Below are positions 26,063-36,363 of a DNA stretch of 64,000 bases, in pieces. This DNA is from Catellatospora sp. KI3 (GTDB taxonomy: Bacteria; Actinomycetota; Actinomycetes; Mycobacteriales; Micromonosporaceae). The position numbers were made by a program, and so were the translations under genes. Under the pieces are notes generated by a model that worked only from the letters and a program-made list of their open reading frames with translations, had not been told where the DNA came from and did no database searches. The DNA is taken from the NCBI RefSeq assembly GCF_029948125.1, contig NZ_JASAMB010000004.1, forward strand, positions 62,001 through 126,000, written 5' to 3'. The number at the start of each line of letters is the position of its first letter. Within the stretch, counting starts at the first letter, position 1.

Positions 26063-29000
26063 GGATCACCCCCCGCGTGCGCGGGGAGCAGACCTGGTAG
26101 ATCCGGCCGACGAGGTCCGGGTCGGGATCACCCCCGCGTGCGCGGGGAGCAGGGTTCTTTCGGCGTCGCGGCGCTGCTCTGGCTAGGATCACCCCCGCGT
26201 GCGCGGGGAGCAGTCGTTGGTCCCGCTGCCCACGGTCAACCCGGTCGGATCACCCCCGCGTGCGCGGGGAGCAGGTTCCATGTCCGATTTGTATATGGCA
26301 CACCCTGGGATCACCCCCGCGTGCGCGGGGAGACAGGGGTTATCCCGCAGCAGCTCGCGGAAGAACGCCGGATCACCCCCGCGTGCGCGGGGAGCAGGTC
26401 GCCTGGTACCACACCCGCAAGGTAATGATCGGATCACCCCCGCGTGCGCGGGGAGCAGGCCTCTCCTCTCTGGGGGTGCCCGGCGCGGTGGGGATCACCC
26501 CCGCGTGCGCGGGGAGCAGGCACTGGATGCCGAGTGCGAGGCGGGGGTGTGCGGATCACCCCCGCGTGCGCGGGGAGCAGCGGCCGCGCCGGCAGCACGG
26601 GCCGTCGATCCGGGGATCACCCCCGCGTGCGCGGGGAGCAGGCCTGCGCCAGGGACACGCCAGCACTGTCGAACGGATCACCCCCGCGTGCGCGGGGAGC
26701 AGGTCCCCGGCCCGCCGCGCGATGGCGGCGTCGCGGGATCACCCCCGCGTGCGCGGGGAGCAGGGCCACGGGACGGCGCCCGTGGGCTTGCGGGTCGGAT
26801 CACCCCCGCGTGCGCGGGGAGCAGACCCGTGCCGAGCAGGACCGGGCGCTGACCGACGGATCACCCCCGCGTGCGCGGGGAGCAGACCTGTCCGCCGCTG
26901 TACGCGACCCGGCGCGACGGATCACCCCCGCGTGCGCGGGGAGCAGCAGTCGGGTGTTCTTCTCGCTATAGGGGTGGCCGGGATCACCCCCGCGTGCGCG
27001 GGGAGCAGCGAGGTCGTCGCCCCACATGCCGATGCGTACGGGGATCACCCCCGCGTGCGCGGGGAGCAGTGCAGGCGGGTGAGCTTGACGAGGTGCTGGA
27101 GGGGATCACCCCCGCGTGCGCGGGGAGCAGCACCACGTCGGGCCGCCTGCACAGCCGACACCGGGATCACCCCCGCGTGCGCGGGGAGCAGCCGTGGTGG
27201 CGCTGCTGGTCGTGGTGACCACGGGGATCACCCCCGCGTGCGCGGGGAGCAGGCCGATGCCTTCGAGATCCTGTGGCCGGGCAAGGGATCACCCCCGCGT
27301 GCGCGGTGAGCAGCGGCAGCCACGGCGGCAGCACGCGAGTCACCAGGGATCACCCCGCGTGCGCGGGGAGCAGGGCACCAGCCAGGACATCATCCTGTCC
27401 GTGTCGGGATCACCCCCGCGTGCGCGGGGAGCAGCTGGCGATCGGTGACCGTCTGCCGCGTATGCCGGGATCACCCCCGCGTGCGCGGGGAGCAGTGGTT
27501 GGTGATCTCGTTGAACTTCTCGCGGTGGGGATCACCCCCGCGTGCGCGGGGAGCAGCCTGTCAGGCCTTCGATGGTCCCGGCCAGGCCGGGATCACCCCG
27601 CGTGCGCGGGGAGCAGATGGGGACCTCCTCTGTTGAGTTTTCAAACGCCGGATCACCCCCGCGTGCGCGGGGAGCAGCCGGCGCCACCGGCGGCAGCTTC
27701 GAGTTCATCAGGATCACCCCCGCGTGCGCGGGGAGCAGTAGCGGGTGAGCGCGACGGAGGTCTGTCCGACCGGATCACCCCCGCGTGCGCGGGGAGCAGG
27801 CTGGCAGCTCGTTGCGCTGGTCGCGATCATCGGGATCACCCCCGCGTGCGCGGGGAGCAGTCACGCCGTCCGAGCGTAGCCGCAGGTAGGCCGGATCACC
27901 CCCGCGTGCGCGGGGAGCAGCCACGGCTGTGACCGGATCGGTGGTGCCGGCCGGGATCACCCCCGCGTGCGCGGGGAGCAGTGCAGCCGCTGCGCGATCC
28001 TCGCTGGCAAGCACGGATCACCCCCGCGTGCGCGGGGAGCAGGGGCGGGACGGGGGCGGTCATGCCACACCGCCGGGATCACCCCCGCGTGCGCGGGGAG
28101 CAGGCTGGTGCAGGTCGGTGATGGCCATGCCACTCCGGATCACCCCCGCGTGCGCGGGGAGCAGCGAGTAGTCGAGCCACTGGCCGCGGCCGAGCCGGGA
28201 TCACCCCCGCGTGCGCGGGGAGCAGCACGTCGTCGCAACCACCTGGGCGATCGACCGCGGATCACCCCCGCGTGCGCGGGGAGCAGTTGGTGACGTTGAC
28301 CGGCCCGCCCGGCTGCGCGGGATCACCCCCGCGTGCGCGGGGAGCAGAAGCTCTGAATCCACGACCACGGCGCGTCCTCCGGATCACCCCCGCGTGCGCG
28401 AGGAGCAGCGGATAGACGCCGCTGATGGTCTTCCAGAGCGTGGATCACCCCCGCGTGCGCGGGGAGCAGCCGTTCTTGGCCTGGGCGTCGACGAGCTCCT
28501 TGGGATCACCCCCGCGTGCGCGGGGAGCAGCGTGCCGCGCATCCGGGCCGAGTCCGCGCCGCGGGATCACCCCCGCGTGCGCGGGGAGCAGGCCAGTCGT
28601 GAATGAGTGAAATTCGGGATCTCAGGATCACCCCCGCGTGCGCGGGGAGCAGTCGGCGCCATGAGTTGGGCGAGCAGGTCGGAGCGGATCACCCCCGCGT
28701 GCGCGGGGAGCAGTTGTCGGGTGCGCCGCAAGTTCCGTTTTACCTGGGATCACCCCCGCGTGCGCGGGGAGCAGTCCAGCGGCAACTCCTCCTCGCCCTC
28801 CTCGTCGGGATCACCCCCGCGTGCGCGGGGAGCAGGACGGCGCCGTCATGGTCCACATGGTGGCCCGGGGATCACCCCCGCGTGCGCGGGGAGCAGTCCG
28901 TTCGGCTACCAGGAAGTCGCGCAGCGCGGGGATCACCCCCGCGTGCGCGGGGAGCAGTCGATCCAGTCGGCGGCGGGGTGGCCGAACAGGGGATCACCCC

Positions 29001-30116
29001 CGCGTGCGCGGGGAGCAGCGGCCGGCCGCCTCCGGCGCGTCCGGGGGCGAGGGATCACCCCCGCGTGCGCGGGGAGCAGCGGCCGGCCGCCTCCGGCGCG
29101 TCCGGGGGCGAGGGATCACCCCCGCGTGCGCGGGGAGCAGCTGAGGGGCACGCTGGCCAGCATGTCCGCGCAGGGATCACCCCCGCGTGCGCGGGGAGCA
29201 GTCGTCGAAGAACCCGAGCGTGATCGCCGCGTCGGGATCACCCCCGCGTGCGCGGGGAGCAGGGCGTCGGCGGGATTGGTCCACGGACATGCGCCGGATC
29301 ACCCCCGCGTGCGCGGGGAGCAGCGCGGTCAGCCGTTCAAGCAGGCCGACTGGCAGGGATCACCCCCGCGTGCGCGGGGAGCAGGCCGGGCTGCTGCCGG
29401 AGCACCGGCGGGCCGAGGGATCACCCCCGCGTGCGCGGGGAGCAGTTCTTCGCGTCCATCTTCGTACTCCCTGTCTCGGGATCACCCCCGCGTGCGCGGG
29501 GAGCAGATCGTCCTCGGCGGTGCCGCCGCCGTCTGGCTGGGATCACCCCCGCGTGCGCGGGGAGCAGGCGTCGGTTGCCTGCTCGGTCGCGACCTGGAAC
29601 GGATCACCCCCGCGTGCGCGGGGAGCAGTCCAGGCGTCGACGCGCCTTCTCGATCTGCGCCGGATCACCCCCGCGTGCGCGGGGAGCAGTACTACAACCA
29701 GCCAGCCGCCATGACGCTCGACGGATCACCCCCGCGTGCGCGGGGAGCAGGGGCGTACGTCTGGTCGCGGCACGACGACCAGCGGATCACCCCCGCGTGC
29801 GCGGGGAGCAGGGTGGCCACCTGTGCATCAGTTGCGCCTCCGACGGATCACCCCCGCGTGCGCGGGGAGCAGAGTCGGACAGGTCACAGCCAGCAGGTTG
29901 GCGCCGGATCACCCCCGCGTGCGCGGGGAGCAGTCCAGGACCCGGACTCGGCTCGCCGCGGGCGAGGGATCACCCCCGCGTGCGCGGGGAGCAGGGCCCC
30001 GCCTTCCTCCGGGAGGGCGGGGCCTTCGGATCACCCCCGCGTGCGCGGGGAGCAGACGCCCGGTGCACAGATTGGCAATGCGGTCATGGGATCACCCCCG
30101 CGTGCGCGGGGAGCAG
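26063..30116 (-). CRISPR. CRISPR array 1, type I-E, 67 repeats
   Basis: I counted 67 copies of a 28-nt repeat with period 61, giving 66 spacers, nearly all 33 nt. Read on the minus strand, the repeat starts CTGCT, contains the hairpin CCCCGCGCACGCGGGG and ends GTGATCC, which would be the crRNA 5' handle. Transcription should therefore run leftward from the leader near 30117. The leader-distal copy (26063) has an extra base, and others (26308, 27286, 27347, 27590, 28381) carry single changes. Two adjacent spacers (29019-29051 and 29080-29112) are identical. Many long open frames across the array are artefacts of the 61-bp period. Confidence 0.98.
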
Positions 30117-30166
30117 GCTTCTTGACCTGGAAAGCTATAGATCCACATCGCGGATTTCGTTCACTT
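30117..30166 (-). promoter_or_regulatory. Leader of CRISPR array 1
   Basis: The 50 bp preceding the first repeat in the crRNA direction match the 50 bp before array 2 at 33 positions without gaps. The shared blocks are AAGTGA, AAATCCG, GATCTATAGC and CAGGT. The AAGTGA block contains the stop codon of cas2, so the leader begins inside the cas gene. It should contain the signals for spacer integration; an array promoter may lie further upstream in cas2. Confidence 0.8.
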
Positions 30167-30541
30167 CTCCTCCGCTTCTCCGTCACGTCCGCCGTCTCGG
30201 CGACCGAATCGGCGGCGTCTACCCGCCTTGCTCCATCCTGGGCGCAAAGCCGGATTGGCGACACCACCATCGAGCGGGCGAAGCATGAGTGTAACTCCGT
30301 CTACGTCGACAGGCGTCCAGTGATGATCGTGTACGACAAAAGACATCCGCTGCTCACCACGGGTGTGAAAGACCATCAACGCTCTTCCAGCACCCGCCAT
30401 TCCGACCACCCGTTCCCACAGCCGTTCCCTGATTCGCGCACTGACGTGCCCCACATACACCCCCGCTGAGATTTCGAGCAGCCATTGGGTGAGGTATCCG
30501 CGAAGCCCCGACGGGCACACGGTCAACACGATGACGACCAT
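30161..30541 (-). CDS. cas2: Cas2e, spacer-integration subunit
   Basis: The 126-residue product opens with the type I-E Cas2 sequence VVIVLTVCPSGLRGYLTQWL and continues with GVYVGHVSARIRERLWERVV and DHHWTPVDVDGVTLMLRP. Cas2e is the central dimer of the Cas1-Cas2 integrase. The C-terminal 35 residues are a basic Arg/Gly-rich tail. It is the last cas gene, overlapping the cas1 stop by one base, and its final codons form part of the leader. Confidence 0.97.
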   Translation of the reverse strand: MVVIVLTVCPSGLRGYLTQWLLEISAGVYVGHVSARIRERLWERVVGMAGAGRALMVFHTRGEQRMSFVVHDHHWTPVDVDGVTLMLRPLDGGVANPALRPGWSKAGRRRRFGRRDGGRDGEAEEK

Positions 30542-31503
30542 CAGAAGTCCACGTCACTTGAGCCGGCGTAGTTCCTCCCGGACGGGATCTCGACCCCGCT
30601 GTCATCCCACAGCCTGACCTCATCGGGTTCGAGCCAGTCCTCATCGATCTCACCCGTGTGCGTCGTCTGCAGCAGCAGCGTCCGGATGTCGCGAACGCAT
30701 CGCGTTAGCAGCCCACCGTCGTGCACCCGGTCGCGTACCGCGCGCCGGGTGTCGGCACTGACATCGCTGCTCCCACCTGCGGCGATGTCGAAGGCGACCG
30801 GAATGGTGATCTCGGCCTTGTACAGGTCGGCCACGTCATACACGAACGACCGCTCGTGACCGGTGTGGACGAACCCGAGACCTGGCGACGCCCCGATCGC
30901 CACGATCACCGCGTGGACGATCCCGTACAGGCAGGAGTGCGCCGCCGACAGCGCCTGGTTGATCGGATCGCCGCTGTCGAAGTCAGCGCGATCGTAGTCG
31001 CGGCTGCGCCACGCCACCCCGGTCCGCTCTGCGTGCTCGCGGTAGCACCGGCGCACCCGTGCCCCTTCCTTGCCGCGCAGCTGCTGCATGGTCAGCGACC
31101 CGGTGTCCTCACCGGGGAAGCGCATCGCATACATGGCACGTGCGACGGCGAGCCGGCGGTCGCGGCTGCTCACCGCCGTTGCCTGTGCCACGAGCAGCCG
31201 GCTGGAAGCGGCGAGCGTGCGCCCATGGGCGTAGTAGCGGACGCCCCGCTCACCGACCCATACGGCGGTGGCGCCGTGGTCGGCGAGCAGGGCGATCGCC
31301 TGGTGCGTGATGGTGGTGCCCGGTCCGAGCAGGAGGACGCCCACCGAGGCGGCCGGGATGTGCATGACACCCCGGTCGTCGGTGGAGGTGATGGCGTTGC
31401 TGTCGCGGTGGACGATGCTGCGTTCGAGGTAGAGGAAGCTGATGCGATCTTCGGCCCGTACCAGGTCGGCTAGTTCCGCTGGCGGAACGCCGGGAATCTT
31501 CAT
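30541..31503 (-). CDS. cas1: Cas1e integrase
   Basis: The 320-residue product is a type I-E Cas1: RISFLYLERSIVHRDSNAIT at the N-terminal beta domain, a Glu in the LRGKEGARVRRCYREHA helix, and GFVHTGHERSFVYDVADLYK containing the catalytic His and Asp region. With Cas2 it inserts new spacers at the leader-repeat junction. Seven bases separate it from cas6e. Confidence 0.97.
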   Translation of the reverse strand: MKIPGVPPAELADLVRAEDRISFLYLERSIVHRDSNAITSTDDRGVMHIPAASVGVLLLGPGTTITHQAIALLADHGATAVWVGERGVRYYAHGRTLAASSRLLVAQATAVSSRDRRLAVARAMYAMRFPGEDTGSLTMQQLRGKEGARVRRCYREHAERTGVAWRSRDYDRADFDSGDPINQALSAAHSCLYGIVHAVIVAIGASPGLGFVHTGHERSFVYDVADLYKAEITIPVAFDIAAGGSSDVSADTRRAVRDRVHDGGLLTRCVRDIRTLLLQTTHTGEIDEDWLEPDEVRLWDDSGVEIPSGRNYAGSSDVDF

Positions 31504-31510
31504 CGCGCGC

Positions 31511-32176
31511 TCAGGTGGCCGGTGCGACGGTGAGCAGACCGCAGCCGTACGCCTTGCCGTGGCCGATGCCCGCAGTAAGCGCGCGCCGGAACTCCGTGAC
31601 GTCGGTGACGGTCAGGACTCCGTCGTAGCTCGCGGTGACCAGGGTGACGGTGCCCATGCCGCGATTGAAGGTCTGTGTCTGCCGCTTGTGCAGACGCAGG
31701 TTGGGTTGGCCGTCCTGCTGGGCGGCGATCGTGAACCCGTGCTTGGCCGCGCGGTTGACCAGCCAGTCGGCTTGCTCGTGCTCGCGGAGGTAGCCGAAGC
31801 GCTGGGTCTCCTTGGCGTCGGCGTTCTTACGGCCGCTGTGGCTTGGGTTGGCGGTGAGCCGGAACGCCCATCGCTGCTGCTCGCGCAGCTTGTCGAGCAG
31901 CGGGTCGTAGTCACGGGTCTCCCAGGTCTCGGTGGTCGGCCAGCCGGCCTGTTCGACCAGGTGGGTCAGGTCCGGTCGTCCGGGACTGACCAGGTACAGG
32001 TGGACGGTCGCCAGGGCAGGGTTGTCGAGTCGCCAGAGACTGCGGGTGCCGTCGCGGTCGTAGTCTTCTGGCCGGGCGAACGCCGCACGGATGGCGGCGT
32101 GCATTGCTTGCGGGGAGCCGAGCAGCTTGCGTGCCCCGCGGCGGGCCGTGTTGACACGGAACCGGGTCAGATACAT
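31511..32176 (-). CDS. cas6e: Cas6e crRNA endoribonuclease
   Basis: The 221-residue product has the Cas6e pattern: MYLTRFRVNTARRGARKLL at the N-terminus with the nearby QAMHAAIRAAF helix, and the C-terminal glycine-rich loop GIGHGKAYGCGLLTV. It should cut each repeat at the base of the hairpin and stay bound to the crRNA 3' end. It lies 3 bp after cas5e. Confidence 0.96.
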   Translation of the reverse strand: MYLTRFRVNTARRGARKLLGSPQAMHAAIRAAFARPEDYDRDGTRSLWRLDNPALATVHLYLVSPGRPDLTHLVEQAGWPTTETWETRDYDPLLDKLREQQRWAFRLTANPSHSGRKNADAKETQRFGYLREHEQADWLVNRAAKHGFTIAAQQDGQPNLRLHKRQTQTFNRGMGTVTLVTASYDGVLTVTDVTEFRRALTAGIGHGKAYGCGLLTVAPAT

Positions 32177-32179
32177 CGC

Positions 32180-32875
32180 TCAGCCTCCTAGCAGGCTCAT
32201 CGGGTCGTGATCGACGCTGCGATCGGCGAGGTCGTTCTGGATCTCGGTGTGGCGCCGGATCACCGGCCGCCACGAGTGTTGACGGCGTGCGGGGTCGAAG
32301 CTGACGGGCTCGTCGCAGTGGGTCTCGGTCGTCGGTTCACCAGCCCGCGCGTCTCTGATGATCTCCAGGTGGACCTTGGCGTCGGCGCGCTTGCGGAACC
32401 ACTCGGCCGCGCACCATGGGAAGTCGCCCAGTTTGGTGTCCACATCCCCTTCGTGCACACCGAGGCTGACCCTGTCCGCCGGTGGGCACGAGCGGCGCCC
32501 CAGGAACAGCGGAAAGACCGGGCGGCACAGTGCCTCATGCAGCCCGCGCAGCAGCTCATCGGGACCGCCTACGGCGGCGAGGAACACCGCGTCGGCGAGG
32601 TAGTAGCGGTAGGTCAGCGGGAACCGGGTGCGGCCGTCAAGTGAGCGTGCGACCTGGAAGTCCCGCATGATCTGGCCGGGCTGGTCGATCCGCACCCCGA
32701 ATTCGAGTCCCAGCAGTTCGGTGATCGGCTCGGTGCGGCGGATGCCCCGGGCGGCGGCCAGCAGGCCCAGCACCCCGCTCTTGGTGGGTGCGACCTCGGT
32801 GCCACGGAGGGCGAACCGGCTGGAGGAGCCCCATGACTGCATGGGGCCCGCCAGTTTGAGCAGCAGGACGCTCAT
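32180..32875 (-). CDS. cas5e: Cas5e Cascade subunit
   Basis: The 231-residue product starts with VLLLKLAGPMQSWGSSSRF, the typical Cas5 beginning, followed by PTKSGVLGLLAAARGIRR and FQVARSLDG. Cas5e caps the 5' handle of the crRNA within Cascade. The start overlaps the cas7e stop by ATGA. Confidence 0.96.
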   Translation of the reverse strand: MSVLLLKLAGPMQSWGSSSRFALRGTEVAPTKSGVLGLLAAARGIRRTEPITELLGLEFGVRIDQPGQIMRDFQVARSLDGRTRFPLTYRYYLADAVFLAAVGGPDELLRGLHEALCRPVFPLFLGRRSCPPADRVSLGVHEGDVDTKLGDFPWCAAEWFRKRADAKVHLEIIRDARAGEPTTETHCDEPVSFDPARRQHSWRPVIRRHTEIQNDLADRSVDHDPMSLLGG

Positions 32876-33996
32876 GCCTGCCGTCCGAGCGCGGCCGCGA
32901 CCTGCTCCCCCACCTCGGTGACGAGTTCGGCGAACGGCACCACCGATCCGAGATCTGCCAGTGCCGCGGTCTGCGCGCCGACGTGCGTGACCCAGCTCGC
33001 GACGGGCTCCTCGCCGTACGCCTGCTCGACGTTCTTAACATGTGCGGACAGGGCCTCGGCGGCGAGCTTGATCCGGCCGGCGGCTTCGGTCTCCCGGACC
33101 GGGGTCTCGAACGCGCCCACCAGGTTGATCGGCTGGGTGTCGCGGACCCGGACAACGACGGCGTCGGGCAGCGTGCGGTGGGCGAAGGTGTTCTGCTTGC
33201 CGGTGGGCATGCTACGTACGAACGCGGCGAGGAAGGCCTCGACCGCCGCGCGGGTCACCGCGGCGTCGCCAAGCGTCTCGTGCAGCAGGTCCACGTCGAG
33301 GGTGGCATACCGGTAGAGCGTCGAGGAGTTGAACTCGATCGTGCCGATCATCCCGGCGCCGGTCTCGGCGGCATCTGCCTTGCGGTCGTCGACGGCGGTG
33401 AAGTAGTCGTACTCGTTGTCGACGGGGTGGACGCTGATGGCGTGCGACACCTGGCAGGCGGCGTCCACGTTGATGTCAGACATGTCGGCGACCATCCGGC
33501 CGAACATCGCGATGTCGACCGAGTGCTCGGCGTCGGCCAGCGCCTTGAACCGCGCCTTGTCCAGCGGCGTTCCACCTCGGCTGCCCTCCAGCGCCGCGGC
33601 GGCGATGTTGTCGAGCTGGCGGCGGCTCAGGAAGAGCAGGTAGCCGGACTCGACGTCCTTGGCCTCGCCCTTCTTCTTGTCGGCCTTGGCCAGACCGGAG
33701 GCGGTGAACGCCTCGGTGGCCAGCGCCGAGGCCTGCTCGTCGTCGAGGCCCGGGTCGAGGGCCTGGATGCGGGTCGCCAGCGCCTCGCCGACGCGCTTGG
33801 TGCGCTCGCCAAGTTGGGTGGAGTCGAGCAGGTCCACGAAGGCGAGCCGCATGGCGCGCTTCCAGGCCTGGCTCGACACGCGGGCCCGGCGGACACCGCC
33901 GTAGACGGCGGTCTTCGGCGAGCCGGTGTCGTCGCGGTTGAGGTTGCTCGGCGGGACGGTCTGCAGGATGTGGACGTCGATGACGGTGCGGCTCAT
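32872..33996 (-). CDS. cas7e: Cas7e (Cse4/CasC) backbone subunit
   Basis: The 374-residue product has the Cas7e signature: VDVHILQTVPPSNLNRDDTGSPK near the start in two pieces, YGGVRRARVSSQAWKRAMR, and AMFGRMVADMSDINVDAACQ. Six copies form the crRNA-binding filament of Cascade in the Escherichia coli complex. It has GGAG 8 nt before the ATG and overlaps cse2 by 4 bp. Confidence 0.96.
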   Translation of the reverse strand: MSRTVIDVHILQTVPPSNLNRDDTGSPKTAVYGGVRRARVSSQAWKRAMRLAFVDLLDSTQLGERTKRVGEALATRIQALDPGLDDEQASALATEAFTASGLAKADKKKGEAKDVESGYLLFLSRRQLDNIAAAALEGSRGGTPLDKARFKALADAEHSVDIAMFGRMVADMSDINVDAACQVSHAISVHPVDNEYDYFTAVDDRKADAAETGAGMIGTIEFNSSTLYRYATLDVDLLHETLGDAAVTRAAVEAFLAAFVRSMPTGKQNTFAHRTLPDAVVVRVRDTQPINLVGAFETPVRETEAAGRIKLAAEALSAHVKNVEQAYGEEPVASWVTHVGAQTAALADLGSVVPFAELVTEVGEQVAAALGRQA

Positions 33997-34685
33997 GATG
34001 CGATCTCCTCGGTGTCGGTGGCGTCGGTGGTCGTGGTGGCGTCGGTGTCGGTCAGGTCGGCCGGTCGGCTGCGGAAGAACTCCCGTCCCCAGACGCCCTG
34101 CATCCGGGTGCGCCCGCCGGGCAGGCGCAGGGTCCGCAGGTCGTCGGCGAGTAGCCCGTAGTCGAGGCTGATCTCGTGTTCGCGCAGCATGGTGATCAAG
34201 CTGCGCAGGTGGTGGATCGTCTCGGCGTAAGTGGTGGCGGTGCCGAGGGCGGCGAAGCGGCGGCGTACGCCGTCGGGCCCGCCGGACTTGGCGATCAGAT
34301 CGGCCAGTCCGCGGCCCAGGCCCCGCCCGGACATGTGCATCCGCTGGCGGCGGGACTGCTGGTGCAGCGCATAAAGCGTGATCGCGTCGTGGGCTGCGTG
34401 CTCGGCGTCGGTCGCCTCGCCGACGTTGTGGCGCCGGAGGTCGAGCAGGTCCTCGGGCACCGCCAGGTAGCGTTCGAGGGTGTAGTCGAAGCCGGGTTCG
34501 CGGCCGATGCCGCGGCGCAATCGGGCCAGCGCGCTGACAGCTTCCGGCTGGGGCGTGTCAGCGAGGAGCCTCGATTGCAGCCGCCCGATCGTCGCGGCGA
34601 CGTGTTCGCCTAGCGGGCCGCGAGGCCGTCCCGGGGTTCGGGGACGGTCGGGGTCGGCACGCTGGACGGGTACCGCGGTCGTCAT
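33993..34685 (-). CDS. cse2: Cse2 (CasB) small subunit
   Basis: The 230-residue helical product carries ALARLRRGIGREPGFDYTLER, a run of helices with HDAITLYALHQQSRRQRMH, and LRSLITMLREHEISLDYGLL, matching Cse2. The ATG at 34685 has AGGAGG at 8 nt and overlaps the cse1 stop, so the longer frame to 34961 is rejected. The Thr/Asp-rich tail is unusual but short. Confidence 0.93.
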   Translation of the reverse strand: MTTAVPVQRADPDRPRTPGRPRGPLGEHVAATIGRLQSRLLADTPQPEAVSALARLRRGIGREPGFDYTLERYLAVPEDLLDLRRHNVGEATDAEHAAHDAITLYALHQQSRRQRMHMSGRGLGRGLADLIAKSGGPDGVRRRFAALGTATTYAETIHHLRSLITMLREHEISLDYGLLADDLRTLRLPGGRTRMQGVWGREFFRSRPADLTDTDATTTTDATDTEEIAS

Positions 34686-36328
34686 ACCGTAACCTCCTGT
34701 TTCTTCTCGATGGACGCCGAGGCCAGCGGTAGTGCCTGGGTGAGCTTGCTGCGGAACCACGCCTCGGCCAAAGGGCTGCAGTAGTGGGTGTCGCGGCCTT
34801 CGTTGGTGACCACCCGGCCGACCCACGCCTTCTCCCCCGCGGCGTCGACAAGGCTGCGTCCGAGCCGGACCAGCGTCAGCCGCACCCGGTTCTGCCAGTT
34901 CCGCCTGGCCTCCAGTGGATCGGTACCGGGCCGCAGCGTGGCGAGCCACTCGCGGAACCACTTGTCCAGCCTTGCGTACGCTTCCTCGGCGGCCCGGTCG
35001 GCGTCGCCGCCCGCGTCGGAGCCGCCAGCCGCACGGGCGAGGTTCACCGCGAGTTTGCGCAGCTCGCCGACGGCCTTCTCTGCGTCGGCGGCGCTGTCGA
35101 CGGCGGCGGTACGCAGGTCGGAGCCTTCGACGAGCAGCTGGACGTGCATGGTGAGGCTGTCGCTGAACACCTCGTCGATTACGGACTGGTTGCTGCCGTA
35201 ACTGATGCTCGTGGCCCGTGTGCGAACCCTGAGACCGCCGTCAACCGCGCGAGTGATCCACAGGTGGGCCAGCCACTGCAGCACCAGCGGCGAAAGTCGC
35301 TTGGGAGCCTCGTCAGACGCAGGAGGTGGTGGCGGCAACAGCGTTTGCAGACCGCGCCAGAGCGAACGTGCGGGCTCGTGCGGGCGCGGCAAATACACGA
35401 CCCTCTTCTGTTCCTTTTCACGCGGACCACTGCGGCCCCACACGCTCATCGGCTCCAGCCGCTGACGGTCCTGCCATTCGAACCGGTCACCGTTCGAGAT
35501 CATCGCTCCGGTGACGCCGTCCCGGTCGCCGAACAGGCGGATCCGCCGCGACTGCCACGTGTAGAGGCTGAGCAGTCCGAACGGTCCGCGTGTCGCATCG
35601 GCCTCCTCAGCGGCAGTCTGCGGCTCACGCTCCCAGCTCGGCAGGTCGCGGTCGTCAGGCTCACGCCAGCCGGGCGCGATCGGCACGAGGTTGAGCAGCA
35701 GCGTCTCCAGCAGCGTCTCGCCTTCTAGGTGCACGGCACCGAGCGAGCCGAGCGAGCTGACTCCGATCGGATAACCCCTGCCTCCTTTGACCCGTGGGTC
35801 ACCCATGGCACCGGTCTTGATCCCAGACGGATCCCATGCCTCGCAGTGCACCAGCCACAACGCCGCCTCAGCGGGGCTAAGCCGGGTCATCCCCTCTGCC
35901 GCGCGGGTCGTGAGGTAAGGCAGCCCGTTCGGGACGTCGGCGATCAGCCGCTCAAGCCCGTAGGTGTTGTCCTTGTCCGCCCGCAGGTCGGCCACCTGGT
36001 AGAACGGATGCACCGGATGCAGCAGGTCGAACCGGTCCGCGACCGAGTTCAGGTAGTCCTCGACGTCCGCCAGCGGAAGCTGGCGGCCGTGCCACAGCTC
36101 TCGCCAGGCCGCCTCCCCGTTGGGCCCGTCACTGGCCCGATGCAGCACGGCCAGCGCCAGCCGCAGCACCGCGAGCGTCTGCGTCGGCAGTTCGCACGCG
36201 ATCATCTGGATCTCGCTCGCCTCAGCGAACAGCTGCCGCAGCGAGACGTCCCGCCGACGTGTCTGCCGGTCCAGAACCGGGATCCAGGGCTCATCCAGCA
36301 GGCTGAATGAAGTTTGCGATACGGGCAT
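34682..36328 (-). CDS. cse1: Cse1 (Cas8e/CasA) large subunit
   Basis: The 548-residue product starts with FSLLDEPWIPVLDRQTRRRDVSLRQL (two pieces) as in Cse1, includes HPVHPFYQVADLRADKDN and GYPIGVSSLGSLGAVHLEGE, and ends in a four-helix-type region. Cse1 recognises the PAM and recruits Cas3. The ATG at 36328 has GAGAGG at 7 nt; an N-terminal extension in frame to 36658 lies inside cas3 and is not coding. Confidence 0.95.
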   Translation of the reverse strand: MPVSQTSFSLLDEPWIPVLDRQTRRRDVSLRQLFAEASEIQMIACELPTQTLAVLRLALAVLHRASDGPNGEAAWRELWHGRQLPLADVEDYLNSVADRFDLLHPVHPFYQVADLRADKDNTYGLERLIADVPNGLPYLTTRAAEGMTRLSPAEAALWLVHCEAWDPSGIKTGAMGDPRVKGGRGYPIGVSSLGSLGAVHLEGETLLETLLLNLVPIAPGWREPDDRDLPSWEREPQTAAEEADATRGPFGLLSLYTWQSRRIRLFGDRDGVTGAMISNGDRFEWQDRQRLEPMSVWGRSGPREKEQKRVVYLPRPHEPARSLWRGLQTLLPPPPPASDEAPKRLSPLVLQWLAHLWITRAVDGGLRVRTRATSISYGSNQSVIDEVFSDSLTMHVQLLVEGSDLRTAAVDSAADAEKAVGELRKLAVNLARAAGGSDAGGDADRAAEEAYARLDKWFREWLATLRPGTDPLEARRNWQNRVRLTLVRLGRSLVDAAGEKAWVGRVVTNEGRDTHYCSPLAEAWFRSKLTQALPLASASIEKKQEVTV

Positions 36329-36363
36329 GACACCACCTCTCTCGGAGTTCGATAGTCGGGCGG

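Noticed and set aside
26063-30288. Many long frames inside array 1 with repeated GSPPRARGA, ITPACAGS and DHPRVRGEQ units
   Set aside because: They are translations of the CRISPR repeat in three frames, kept open by the GC-rich 61-bp unit; no RBS or family support.
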